From Sebastes aleutianus (lineage: Eukaryota > Chordata > Actinopteri > Perciformes > Sebastidae), in the NCBI GenBank assembly GCA_916700875.1, contig CAKAKS010000032.1, positions 16,359,629-16,423,628 of the forward strand: 64,000 bases of DNA, in the 5' to 3' direction. The notes beneath the pieces are model-generated. The model made no database searches, was not told the DNA's origin, and saw only the letters and a list, made by a program, of their open reading frames with translations. The number at the start of each line of letters is the position of its first letter. Position 1 is the first letter of the stretch. The translations under genes and the position numbers were made by a program. Below are positions 51,901-63,029 of the stretch, one piece after another.

Positions 51901-53320
51901 CATGCGGATGCTGTCCCTGAAAGGTAGGGTGAGACAATCTGGTTGGTTGGCTACACACTGAAAATTATATTTTGGCCTAGAGTTTTTAGAGTGCTTGATT
52001 TACATTCAGTTTCTGCACTTACATGTTACATGCCCTTTATAAATTAAGAAAATACAACTAATTTGTGAGGGAAATGTCTTGATTTTTTATTTTTGGGTTG
52101 CTGGGAAAATTCTTTTTTATAAATAATGCCTGACGATGACTGATATAATTGACTTCAGGACATCTCTGACTACATACAGGCTAAAAATCAAACATTTTAA
52201 TGTATTCATTTTGATATTTTTCAAAGTAAAAGTCCCTAGAAGTGTATGATTTAACTTTTTCCCATGGTCTAGTGTTAAAAAAGTTAACAAGATCGCGATA
52301 CTTGTAGAATCGCAATACCTATTGAATCGGCACCCAAGTATCGTGATAGTATCAAATAGGGAGATCGGTGTATCGTCCCAGCACTAGATTAAGTCTAAAT
52401 TTGTCTCTTGCTAGTCCCAACTTTATGGAAGTGCAACACTAAATAGCTGGATTACCCCTTTTTAAGGTGTGGTTTTTGTCTTTGCTTTTGTTTCTGCAGC
52501 TCTCCGCAAGCTAGACCTCAGTAACAACCACATCAAGAAACTCCCCGCCACCATCGGCGACCTCAGCTGCCTCTCTGAGCTCATCCTCCACAACAACCAC
52601 CTGGAAGCCTTCAGCGAGGCCCTCTGCCTGTCCACCCTGCAGCGGACCCTCCAGCTCCTGGACCTGAGCCAGAATCGACTGCAGTCCCTCCCCGCTCAGT
52701 TCTGCCAGCTCAAAGAACTAGTGAACCTCAAACTCGACGACAACCAGCTCGTCTGTTTGCCGTTCCACGTGGGCCGACTCTCGAAGCTGAGGTTCCTGTC
52801 GGCGGCGCATAACCAGCTGGCCGTGTTGCCCTGTGACTTCCGTAGGCTGAGTCTGGAGAACCTGGACCTGTTTGGCAATCCGTTTATCCAACCTAACCCT
52901 CTTGACCACACAATGAAACTTACATTCCCCCTTCCACTTCAAGAGATGGCTTCCAGAGCTGTGGCCAACCTCAGGTTAGAATTAAACCCCGTATATCACA
53001 CTGTAGCTTCACTGTGGTTCTCACAGAAAATCCCTAATTGTATCTTTTCTGACTCACCTCTCAGGTTACAGTACGGACCTCACCTCATCCCTGCCCACTT
53101 GTGTCGGGACCTCGAAGTAGCCAAGACCTGCGACTGCGGCCGCGTCTGCATCAATTTCCACATCAAGACGGCGGTCAGCATGAACCTGCACCAGGTCTCC
53201 CACACGGTAGTCCTGGTGGACGACATGGGGGGCACAGACGCTCCGGTGCAGCAGCACTTCTGCTCCCTCGCCTGCTACTCCGAGTTTTTAGACAACTCCC
53301 TCCAGAGAGGAATCAGATGA
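48936..53320 (+). CDS. lrr1: Leucine-rich repeat protein 1 (CUL2 ligase receptor), five exons
   Basis: LRR1 is the substrate receptor of the CUL2-LRR1 ubiquitin ligase that acts on the CMG helicase (MCM7) so the replisome can be unloaded at termination; it is nuclear. Exons: 48936-49118, 50477-50575, 51671-51923, 52500-52974, 53065-53320. They stay in phase and give 421 residues (human 414). The start is MKLQCDVEVV, close to human MKLHCEVEVI. Exon 2 has EGKATVRLKEP-VDICLSK and exon 3 KKDYPL-NFPYSLEQLQ. Exon 4 carries about six leucine-rich repeats (roughly residues 179-305) ending SLENLDLFGNPF. The C-terminal part has HLCRDLEVAKTCDCGRVC and FCSLACYS. Intron 4 is only 90 nt, keeps the frame and has no stop, so a 451-residue retained form is possible. 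The gene points tail to tail at dnaaf2. A likely poly(A) signal is at 53656-53661. Confidence 0.95.
49561..49822. mobile_element. Truncated hAT-like element in lrr1 intron 1
   Basis: CAGGGGTCAGCAACCTTTAC and the next 250 bases match the left half of 39,417-40,019; the right half is missing. Confidence 0.75.
51140..51633. mobile_element. PIF/Harbinger-type MITE in lrr1 intron 2
   Basis: Inverted ends AGCTGGGCATACACTGTA match over about 26 bp with one mismatch. The flanking triplet TTA occurs on both sides (51137-51139 and 51634-51636), the usual Harbinger target duplication. No transposase ORF. Confidence 0.85.
52061..52395. mobile_element. Transposon fragment in lrr1 intron 3
   Basis: Inverted relative to 36,308-36,600: it ends CGGTGTATCGTCCCAGC and contains TTTGGGTTGCTGGGAAAATT and GACTTCAGGACATCTCTGAC, all matched in rpap1 intron 5. 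Confidence 0.75.
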
Positions 53321-53655
53321 GGAAGAACACACTCTTTTGTTTGACAGGAAAACACACCGACTGCTGGAAACTGCTGTGGATTTTGCAATAGTTTGCAAGT
53401 TATGAGATACTGTTGGAGGATACAGTTTTCTGGTAAAGCCCGGGAGGATATTGACTTTTTACACTTCCATTAAACTTACAACACACCTCCTGCTCCATCT
53501 GCAACTGACTTTATGTAATGTTAGCGGGCAGTAACAGACGCAAAATGACAGTTTGCCATTGCTGCTGCTGCTGCTAAGTGTCATACATCGTCTTTTCTGT
53601 TCTTCCTGCCTGTTACAGCACATCCCCTACTGACCTACTTCTACAAGGCAGGGGG

Positions 53656-53661
53656 AATAAA
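53656..53661 (+). terminator. lrr1 candidate poly(A) signal
   Basis: AATAAA 336 bp after the lrr1 stop. A second AATAAA follows about 115 bp further on. Confidence 0.5.
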
Positions 53662-53852
53662 GAAATTACATGAGTTTTTTCCTGAACACAGTGCCTCAGG
53701 GTCCGTGAGCTAAAGGGAGTTGATTTTTACTGAGCTAATGACCCACAATTTTTATATACATGTGAAAAACTCAATAAAATAATAGTATTCATCAGGTTGT
53801 CCTAAGTAGTTTATTCAGGTACATTGAAATGATTTTTGTGTCATGTATTTGA

Positions 53853-54586
53853 ATTAAATCTGCAGTAGGCAGTATATATTTTAGCATCATTGGGCAATAA
53901 TTCCATAATAACCTTTCAGCATATTGAAATTCAAGTGTTCAGAGAGGAATCTAGACTTGTGCACCTCCTCATGGCTCTGTTTTCAGGCTTTAAAAAATCG
54001 AGCCTGTGACGGGAGACTTTGGCCAATTCCTATTGGCTGTGCTCCGGCTGGTGGGCGGTGCTTGGTATTTCCTCAGCAGATCTCAACAAGGCTGCCGGGT
54101 CGCAAACTTTCTCATTTTACAGCTAAACAGTACACTACAAGATGTTTCTGAAAACATTTGAGGAGAGAAATAGGAATTACAGTAACAGAATATTGATTTA
54201 TATTTGATCAGCGCTGCCTAGTTTGACCGTTTGATCGGAGTTCGCAAATGATTGACAGCCGGCTCTCATAGACAGCAGCTGGACGGCAGACTCCAGCTAG
54301 GATCTTATGTTTTTTTTATCGCGAGGGATTGCCTCGCTTCTCTGCATTGGACGCTAGACGGGCTGCCACTAGACACAAGGCACCTGACTGGACAAACATT
54401 CTCCCTCGTGGGCTGCTGCTCCCAGCTTTCAAACTGGAACCAACATGGCGGCTCATTTGTAAACTTTCTTCTCTCATATATTAGGAAAGTAGTTCACCGA
54501 AATGTGTTTCTGAAAACATTTTATGCGAGAAATATAACTTTTTTTAAATCATATTTGCTCAAATTCTACCCACTGTAGCTTTAAAG
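53853..54586. mobile_element. TTAA-ended foldback element between lrr1 and dnaaf2
   Basis: It shares TTTGATCAGCGCTGCCTAGT and the TTAAA-TCTGCAG / CTGTAGCTTTAA ends with 42,911-43,625. It occupies most of the space between the two converging 3' ends. Confidence 0.8.
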
Positions 54587-54697
54587 TGACTGAAGAGAAA
54601 GTTCAGGTTTTAGAAATATGCACATTTAATATTGTTGGACACACTGCAGTGTTTTTAACGTACAAGAAAACCTCCTCGTAACATTTGCACACAGTCC

Positions 54698-56714
54698 TCA
54701 GTCCAGCTCATACATCAGGGAGTTTTGGAAGATGAACCCAGCAGATGTTGAATGATCACTGATGATCTTTTCATTTCCATCTCTATCAATTTCCCTCAAT
54801 AACGCAGGTGGTGGCTTGTGGAAGATTTGCTCCGTCGGCAGGTTGTCTTCGTTGTCCCTCTCCTCCCTGGCAATTTCCTCAGAGAGGAGGGTGACCCTGT
54901 TGCCTGAACCTCCTCTGGTTGACCTGTTTGCTTCACCTGTTGCAGGCGTCTCGCTGCACTCCTGGGAAAAGCAGCAGTCCTTCACGTTGTTCTGGCACTG
55001 AGTGTTAGCTGCTACGGGAGTTTGGGATTCCTCGCTGGATCTGTGATGTAGAAACGCAGCATCTGTCTCCACCTAGAAAAGATAAATATAAGCACCTCAT
55101 CACACATTTTTTTAACCTTCTCGTCAATGCGATTGTCAGGATTTATCTCACCTCGTTTCCGTGTACACTCTCTCCCGTCTCCTCTTTGTGGTCCGGAGTC
55201 ATTTTGGGTGTTGACTCCAAGTTCAGATTGACCTCCCCCTCTTTTCCTATGCAGCTTGAATGTTCAGCAGTGATTAAAACAGGCGAGGAGTTTTCATCCT
55301 CAGCAGGAACATTATCTGCATCAGAATCCCTTTTATCTTCACGTTTCTGTGGGTTAAAGTTTCCATCCTCTTTTTCATTTCCCTGCTTCTGCTCTTTCAA
55401 TTTCTCCTCCTCCACAACTTCTTGGCCTTTTCTTTCCGGTTTCTTAAATTTGTCCTCCTCCTCCTCATCCTCCTCCACACCAATTTCCTCTTCAACTTTT
55501 TCTGCTCTCGTCTGCTGCCTCAAATCCTCCTCCTCCACCTCCTCCTCACTTTTCTTGCTTTCCCTCTCCTCATCCTCCTCCTTCCATTTATCCTCCTCTT
55601 CCAACTCACTTTTCTCCTCCTCTCTCTCATCAGTCTGAGCAAGCCCTACAGCAAAATAATCAAAAGCTTCATCAGAAGGAAGGACATTCAGTGTGACTGT
55701 AAGCTGCCCTCTCCGTTTGTCGAACCTGGCCTCTCCTTCATCTTCATCCACAGGGTAGGCTAAGGCCAGCTCCAGTCTGTAGGCCGGTTTCTCAGACGTC
55801 AGCAGCAGCAGCCTCTCTTTTACCTCGAGGCTGGCGTCTGCGGCCGCCTTCAGAAGCGGCATGTCGATGGTAACCACTATCCGTTTGGGCCTGGGGCTTT
55901 GGGCAGAGTCTCTAGAGAATCTGAAGTCCTGTAGATCCATAAAGGATCGATATTTTACTGTGTAGTTTGGCTTTGTGGGCTCTTTGGCTATGTCAGGCTG
56001 GACGGTGAAGCTTTTAGGTTCAGCATCACTGTTGGGTTTTGTTGCAGGTGGTTCCTTGGGCTCTGGGTATTGGAATGCAAGAGGGTCCGGCTCCTCTGAG
56101 GGTTTATATCCAGGTATGGGTTTTCGGATGACACAAGGCTGCGGGACGCCTTTGTATTTTGTGCTCATCTCCCTCACATTGTTTTTATCCAGAGTCACTT
56201 CAAAAGCAGTCTGGATTCCCTGCATGGCTGTGCTGTCTACCATATCCATAAATCTGGTGTTTTTGCTTGCAATGTGGAGAGTTTCAGGGTGGAAAATCAC
56301 ATCATAGATCATCATCTTGTTGCCCTTTGGATCTGTGTCTCTTCTCCCTGGGTGCAAATTGTGAGGCAGGGACCAGCACTGTCCTCTGCGACCATCTTCA
56401 GACTCCCTCTGTTTACATTCAGGCTTTCCAACTTTGTCATTGGAGCAGATGTTGATGAAACACTTCTGGTTGCCGTTCACACTCGTCCTGAGAGCCCTGA
56501 ACGGTTCCGGATGGATGAACTCGATGGTGAATCCTCTCTCCTGCTCCAGCTGCTTGATCTCCACTTCGTACCTCTTCTTGGTCTCAGGGTCTGATAGTTC
56601 ATGAGCGTAATCGCACAGCATTTTCTTGAATTCCTCGTCTTTGAGAGCTTCTGTCAGTCTCTCCATCTCCACAGCTGTCACGTTCAGTTTCTTCAACTCG
56701 TTTCCGACCTCCAT
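54698..56714 (-). CDS. dnaaf2: Dynein axonemal assembly factor 2 / kintoun (PIH1 domain), two exons
   Basis: DNAAF2 is a cytoplasmic HSP90 co-chaperone needed to pre-assemble axonemal dynein arms before transport into motile cilia. Exon 1 is 56714-55152 (521 residues) and exon 2 is 55072-54698 (124 residues plus stop). The phase-0 junction uses a GTGAGA donor and TTTTCTAG acceptor; reading through the intron would stop after two codons. The 645-residue product has a PIH1 region at about 45-200 (ending GVPQPCVIRKPIPGYKP), a CS-like region at about 250-346 (YTVKYRSFMDL ... GQLTVTLNVLP), and a glutamate/lysine-rich linker at about 362-450. It ends with the conserved-looking GFIFQNSLMYELD. It is shorter than human (837), mostly in the low-complexity part. 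A matching RFX X-box lies 236 bp upstream of the start. Confidence 0.95.
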
Positions 56715-56949
56715 GTTGATGATTTACGAGGAGAAATATTGAGGCGGATGAAATTAGCGGCCGCACAGCTTCACTTCGTGAGCTTATTAATCCCCCAAAA
56801 ATAAATCCAGCAGTTTTAAAATGTTCTTAATTTTAAAAAAGTTGTCCTCGCCGAAAAAAAATTGAATTTAGTGTCGTTTTAACTCATTTTCTGTGTTTTT
56901 AGCTCGTTTTGGACCTCCAGCTCCAGCTAACCGTCATAGTTGTGTTAAA

Positions 56950-56963
56950 GTAACCATAGCAAC
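56950..56963 (+). promoter_or_regulatory. RFX X-box upstream of dnaaf2
   Basis: GTAACCATAGCAAC fits the X-box GTNRCC(N0-3)RGYAAC with both half-sites complete and a 2-bp spacer. It lies 236 bp before the dnaaf2 ATG on the divergent side, as expected for a gene of the RFX/FOXJ1 motile-cilium programme. Occupancy is inferred, not shown. Confidence 0.7.
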
Positions 56964-57498
56964 ACGAGAGGTGCCACAAGGAAACACCTCCCGTGGGAAA
57001 CATTTCCTGCCTAAAACTATATTATAAATAGATATATATTTCTATAGATAGAAATAGATATTATAAATATAAATATTCTGTCTTTTGGAGGTTGTTGCAG
57101 GCTGAGTTATCAAGCTAGATTGAATAAGAAGGTTGAAGTCAAAATATCTTCCATGAAAGAGGCCTATAATCCTATAATTTTATGCACAAAAACGTGAATA
57201 AAATATATTTTACTTTACGCAATTGCATTAAAAAAAAAAAGGTATTTAATTAATTGTATTCTTATTTGTATTTTTTTTTTATTATCAATGTTATTTTTTG
57301 TAAATTGAACTGTGATTGCGTTTAGCTTTTTATTTTGTATGTCTTTTAATTCATATTCAGTTTTTTTTAGGTGACCAAAGTGGCGATGGGGCAGGAGACT
57401 AGGGACACTCAAGTATTGGACATGAGGTAACCAATCAGGGACAGCGAGCCAGGAAATTCCACCAAAAAAGGGACTTTATTTAGAGGAGTTTCCCCTTT

Positions 57499-58026
57499 AA
57501 AAGGTCCCATATTATAAAAAAGTGAGATTTTCATGTTTTTTTATTATAAAGCAGGCTTAAGTCCTATATAAATACTGTGAAAGTATCCAAAAAAGTCAAT
57601 CCACAGGGAAATACACACAGCCCGTATTCAGAAACTCTGCATTTGAAACAAACTGTCAGGATTTCTGTCCATTTGTGATGTCACAAATCTACAATATTTA
57701 GACCCTTGACACAATTTTAAACGCAAACATTCTAAATGTGTCCCAGTTTCTTTCCTGGTTGAAGTGTATGTGAATGTCATTAACTGACAGGAAGTACACA
57801 TGGACCCAAGCTGTTGCCTAGCAACACAATTCTGTTGCAATTCCGTCGCAGTTCCGTCAAAATGCGCTAAAACGGAGTGTTTCAGACAGGGTGAATACAG
57901 GCATATTCAAGCTGACAGTATGAGGAAAATAAAGGTTTTTTTTAACATTACAGCATGTAAACATGTTCTAGTAGAAACACAAAATACAAGTATGAACCTG
58001 AAAATGAGCATGATATGGGAGCTTTA
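57499..58026. mobile_element. GGTCCCATATTAT-type MITE
   Basis: It opens AAAAGGTCCCATATTATAAA and closes GAGCATGATATGGGAGCTTT, imperfectly inverted, a very common element of fish genomes. Confidence 0.7.
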
Positions 58027-58054
58027 AACATCAAGTGGTGGGTCTGCAGTAAGT

Positions 58055-58118
58055 AGGATGTGGGCAGGCACCACTCAACGGCATTACTGCATGAGACAAC
58101 CGGGAAAGATTGCTGACT
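58055..58118. repeat. 64-bp direct repeat, copy 1
   Basis: It matches 60702-60765 with two differences. The core is AGGATGTGGGCAGGCACCAC then ATGAGACAACCGGGAAAGAT. Confidence 0.9.
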
Positions 58119-58329
58119 TTTTTACTTTCTAATTTCAACATTTTTATTGATGCGTGTATAATGTGAAAAGGGCACCAAAATTGATACTGAAAAAAAGGTA
58201 CACAACACCAAGGGAATTTAAGGATGACAAAGAAAGAAAAAACAAAACAAAACACAATGAACCAACAGAACAACCCCCGCACCTGAGCCTGTCAGTCACC
58301 CTAACAATAACAATGACAGGCAGGGATTT

Positions 58330-58735
58330 AAAAATAAATAAATAGGTAAGTAGATAAATGAAATTATTTAAATCTAAATTAAATAAAATGAATAGATAAA
58401 TACCTTAAAATTATATATATATATATAAAATAACATAAATAATACTAATAAAATAAATAAAAATAAATTTAGTTAAATAATAATAACAATAACAATGAAA
58501 GACGGGGATTTAAAAAAGAATAAATAATTAAATACATAAATTCAATTATATAAATGTAAATGAAATTAAATCAATAGATACATATCTTAATATATATATA
58601 TAATTTAAAAAATAATAAAGAAAACAATCACATTAATAATTAAAAATAAATACAAATAAGAATAAAATTAATTAAATACCTTCTTTTTTAATAAATAAAA
58701 TAGATAAATAAATAAACCAACTGTTATACTTCTCT
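58330..58735. repeat. A/T-rich AAATAAAT low-complexity tract
   Basis: Irregular AAATAA/AATTAAA words with two short (TA)n runs and a repeated GATTTAAAAA block. No coding content. Confidence 0.8.
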
Positions 58736-59171
58736 AAGCATGTCAAACTAGGCTGTTCTTCAGCATTAGTGTAAAACTGGTGAAAGTACATGTTAATGCC
58801 AGCAGATGTCGCTGTAGATCAGCTCTCAGGTGGCACACAGCCAGTGAGTAAGTCGGTCAGTAAGGCAAGGGGGCGGGTATACAGAGGAGAGAGGTGATTG
58901 GTCGCACCCCCAGCAGTTCATATGTCTCACTGTCTGATTGGAAGAGATTTGCTGTTACTGGGTGTGGGACCACTGCTTATGAATCTTATGAATGTGTAGG
59001 TGAGAGAGAGAGAGAGGATGGAGGCAGCACAGAGGACCAGTCTTCAGTCCAGCAGCATCTTTACAGTTTCTTTTTATTGTTTACCTTATAACATTTCCAC
59101 TTGCATCCTTCCAATTCTTTCTCACACTCCATGTTCATTATTTACTGTATATGGCCAAGGATGGTCCAGAC

Positions 59172-60040
59172 CAGTGGTTCTCAACCTTTTTCGTGTCAAG
59201 GACCCCTAAATTGGACCCCCATTTGATAAGATTTTGCTTCAGGGATCTCCATTATGGAGGACCACAAGAGTCACGTAAATAGTAATAAAGCATTTAATTG
59301 ATTAATAACTAATTGTACAATAAAAATACTCATTTATAAATTTGATCAATCTAATAAATTGATTTATTCATTTATGAATAAATGGACTAAATTACAAAGT
59401 AATTCATTTTTTACATTTTAATGGGCAGTAAAAAAAATGATTATTTGAAAAATACAAATGAAATATTAATCCATCAATAAATAATTAAAATGAAAAAGGG
59501 ATCTACAAAAACATCATAAAACAGTCGATAAGTACATCATTTAAAAATAATAATGGAATTTAAAATTCTATTTGAAAAATGCGATTTAAAAAGAGAAGTA
59601 AATAATTGGATTCACAAATTGGATTAATATTTCATTTGTAAATTCTTTTTATAATTCTTCTTTTTACTACCCATTAAAATGTCAAATAATGAAAAATTAA
59701 TTGAATTACTCTGTAATTTAGTCCATTTATTCATAGATTAATAAATCCATTTGTAAACTAATTAATCAATTTGTACAATTAGTTATTAATCAATTAAATG
59801 CTTTATTACTATTTCCGTGACTCTTGTAGGCCTCCATACTCCATCTGAAAAGATTATGGATCTTAGATATGATTAAGACCAGAATGAGATAACTGTGGAG
59901 GAAACCTTAAATCAGAATTTACTCTTACTTTTATATTGAATTAAATTGTGAAAATAAACTATTCCCCATTTTTCTGGGGACCCCCTGGAACTCCCTAAAG
60001 GACCCATGGGGGTCCCTGGACCCCTGGTTGAGAACCACTG
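59172..60040. mobile_element. Foldback hAT MITE (CAGTGGTTCTCAACC termini)
   Basis: Termini CAGTGGTTCTCAACC and GGTTGAGAACCACTG. The 8-bp flanks GTCCAGAC and GTCTAGAC differ at one base. The interior is itself a large imperfect inverted repeat, e.g. GCATTTAATTGATTAATAAC against GTTATTAATCAATTAAATGC. Confidence 0.92.
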
Positions 60041-60701
60041 GTCTAGACTTTATGAACAAGAACAACGTTCACCTTTTATTTGTTCATTAGATTTACTACA
60101 TTACTGCACAACCTGTTTACATTACAGCTAATACATTTTACTATTTCTGTACCTGTCTACCACAGTATTATATTATATTATATTTTATTCCTATATTCTA
60201 ATTGCTGCACTATTTTGTGTCTTTATATCTTAGATTCTAATTAGATTTTCTTTTTTTATTCATACTCACATTGTTGGAGAGAGCCTGATAACTAAGAATT
60301 TCTTCACTTCACTGTAATTGTTGTACATGTGACAATGCTATAAGAACTTGTAACCACTAAGCACAAGAACAGGAGGTGTTCGCTGAATGATACCAGGCTG
60401 GTTCAGAGATTTTCTGAGTGAGTAAAACTGAGTGGTGTGTTACGTAAGAGTCACACAGCCCGACCGCCTCCTCGTCCCCATGTGACACTGCTGAATGGGC
60501 TCAAATGATCAGTTCATAAACAAGGCAAACAAATCTCTGTCTGTCTCGTCTGCTGACTCATCAACACTCGGGCTCTGAGCTAATGAACGGGACACAATGT
60601 CCCCAGATGGTCTCACCAAAAGAGCTTTTATAACACCAAAAGTCATTCAGCCAGAAGACCGAAAGAGGGCGGTGTTGTGGGGGAGTCGGTGTGACGCACA
60701 C

Positions 60702-60765
60702 AGGATGTGGGCAGGCACCACTCAAGTGCATTACTGCATGAGACAACCGGGAAAGATTGCTGACT
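60702..60765. repeat. 64-bp direct repeat, copy 2
   Basis: It matches 58055-58118 with two differences. Similarity stops abruptly at both ends. It lies just past the klf11 poly(A) signal. Confidence 0.9.
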
Positions 60766-60829
60766 ATACGTAGATCCCACACTTTCCCAGAATAGATATC
60801 ATACACAAAATGCACAAAGAATGACTAAT

Positions 60830-60835
60830 TTTATT
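60830..60835 (-). terminator. klf11 candidate poly(A) signal
   Basis: AATAAA on the minus strand, 453 bp after the klf11 stop. The A/T-rich stretch between them (60,836-61,287) is the likely 3' UTR. Confidence 0.5.
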
Positions 60836-61287
60836 TAATTTTTTATTACAAATATGTATTAAATAATATGAAAAGTTAGACAGGGAGATATAATCAAGGT
60901 ATAATCATAGTACTGATGATTAATATTCATATTTACATGTTTTTTTCCCCCAAATATGACAAATAAATGCATTTCATATTACAACAAACAATACATTCAC
61001 ATATATAGTATCAACACAAACAAAGTGTGTAGGAGGGGTGGTGAAATGCATAAGACAAACTTCATACAAAGGCTTTGGCAAGAGTGCATTAATATTATCA
61101 ATTATATCAAAGTAAACAAAAGAGTCCTTTAAAGAAAAATGCATGTACAAATGAGCAGTAGAGAGGGAAAAAAAGAGTCCAGTGCATGTTTTTGTTTTTC
61201 ATTCCCATGAGTGAAATAGCAGCAGCCTTGTGTGCTTGGCTGCTTCGTGTCCCTGCGGTATCTCGGGAGTGGGTAGGATGGCAGTGT

Positions 61288-62741
61288 TCATTGTCTACTT
61301 TGAGCAGGTACCAGCATGCTTAGCGTGGCGAGGCCCGGTTTTGAGAGAGGTGTTTTGCCAGCAACCATTTTGTTCAGGCTCCGAACATCAGCCTGCCAGG
61401 AGGGAATCTTCTTTGTGGTCATGTGGCGGCGGGCGTGCTTGGTGAGGTGATCGCTGCGCATGAATCGCCGCTCGCACACGGGACACACAAACTTTTTCTC
61501 GCCGGTGTGTGTCCGCCGGTGACGGGAGAGCTCGTCGGAGCGTGCGAACCTCTTATCGCAGCCGTCCCAGCTGCAGCTGAAAGGCTTCTCACCTAAGGGG
61601 AAGGAGACAGGGAAGAGTCAACAAGTGAGTCACGTCGTAGTCATAAAAACACTGTCGTGTCTGAGATATATAACAATGACCTCACTTTCTTCCCATCGAG
61701 TTTTACAAACAGGATGCATCTGTGGTCTCTCATTTCATTCCACAACACTTATGTGTGCAGTTAACCCTCACCTGTGTGTGTTCTTAGGTGAGCCTTGAGG
61801 TGTGAGCTCTTAAAATACGTCTTCCTGCAGCCCGGGAAGTTGCAGACGTAGTTCCTCCTGCGGGAAAAGTCCATCTTTGTGGCTGTTGTACAGCCGCTGG
61901 GCCCCGCCGGCACATAAACGGGGGCCGGGGCCAGAGGTAGCAGCTTGGTGTTGCCCAGGGTCATGACAGTCTGAGTCTGGCAGTGAGCAGCCTGAGAGAT
62001 AGAGGACTGAGGGAGAACCAGCATCACCGTGCCCTGGGGCATCGCTGAGCCCACGATGAGGGACTGCTGGACAGGGCAGGCGTTAGCTGAGGAGGGCTGG
62101 GGGAGAATGGGTGTGGTGCAGGTCCGAATCCCAGTATTGGACGTCTGAACCGCACCGGGGATGAAGGCTGAGATTATACCCGATTGGCTGCTGACTGGGA
62201 ACATCTGGCAGATGATTTGAGGGCTGGAAATTGAGGGCGGGGACAGGGTTGCGGAAGCACAGGGAGTGGGCGGGCTATTTAGCGGTTGCCTGTTGACAGG
62301 AGTGGGGGTGTAGACACTGTTCAAACAGGAGGGACTGGCGTGCAGCTCTGCTCGTGAGAAGGATAATGTGGGTGTGGGAGGAGATGGAGGTGTGGTTATC
62401 TGCTCAGTCTTTGTAATGCGTTGCCACTGCTGCTGCTGCCGCTGTTGTTGCTGCTGGCAGACCGTTGCGGCCGTTACTGTGTCTCTAGTTGTCTTTGGAT
62501 TGGGGGCCACTGGAATGCGGTGTTGGCAGGGGGTGCTGTCTGCGGTGTGGCGGATGACGCTGGTCGCCATGGCTCTGCAGGGCTGTGGCAGAGGGTGGAG
62601 GGAGGGCGTCTTTTCAGCAGCGGGTGCCAGGACAGGTTGATGGAGTCCACAGTGTTGTGAGGACACCGCCAGGCCAGAGCTGGACTGGAGCACAGTGCTG
62701 GAAGCCTCGACAAAGCTCGGGCTGTGAGGGGGAGTCATACA
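61288..62741 (-). CDS. klf11: Krueppel-like factor 11, 3' two exons (5' part outside window)
   Basis: KLF11 (TIEG2) is a nuclear GC/CACCC-box zinc-finger factor that acts mostly as a repressor in TGF-beta and metabolic programmes. Exon 62741-61772 begins at an acceptor with CMTPPHSPSFVEA. It contains SVIRHTADSTP, GTVMLVLPQ and NTKLLPLAPAPVYV, all close to human KLF11. It ends inside the first-finger linker after HLRTHT. Exon 61592-61288 encodes EKPFSCSWDGC to the stop. The three C2H2 fingers are YVC-FPGC-KTYFKSSHLKAH, FSCSWDGC-KRFARSDELSRH and FVCPVCERRFMRSDHLTKH, followed by MTTKKIPSWQADV, which distinguishes KLF11 from KLF10. The visible part is 424 residues. The N-terminal Sin3-binding exons should lie beyond position 64,000; none was seen in 62,742-64,000. 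Which teleost copy (a or b) this is cannot be decided here. Confidence 0.93.
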
Positions 62742-63029
62742 CTGGAAGAAGAAGGGAGACAATAACATTAGGATAATTAACCCCGACACCACTCTAATGA
62801 GAAGTGTGTGTGCAGAGATCCCATATGGTAACCATGTGCACTACAGAGTGATGATCACGCTGAGCTATAAACTGTGATTTGTTTTATGAGGATGAACTCT
62901 GTCTGAAGGTCAAACCACCTCACAGTATCATGGCTTTTCTTGCTGCATCAACTCTAACCTGCCCTAGTCTCATGTCATAAACCAGTTATCTTTACATATT
63001 CACATCAAAAGGTCATAGGGTTTAATACA

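Noticed and set aside
55186..55763. Ser- and Leu-rich plus-strand ORFs
   Set aside because: They are antisense to the glutamate-rich part of dnaaf2.
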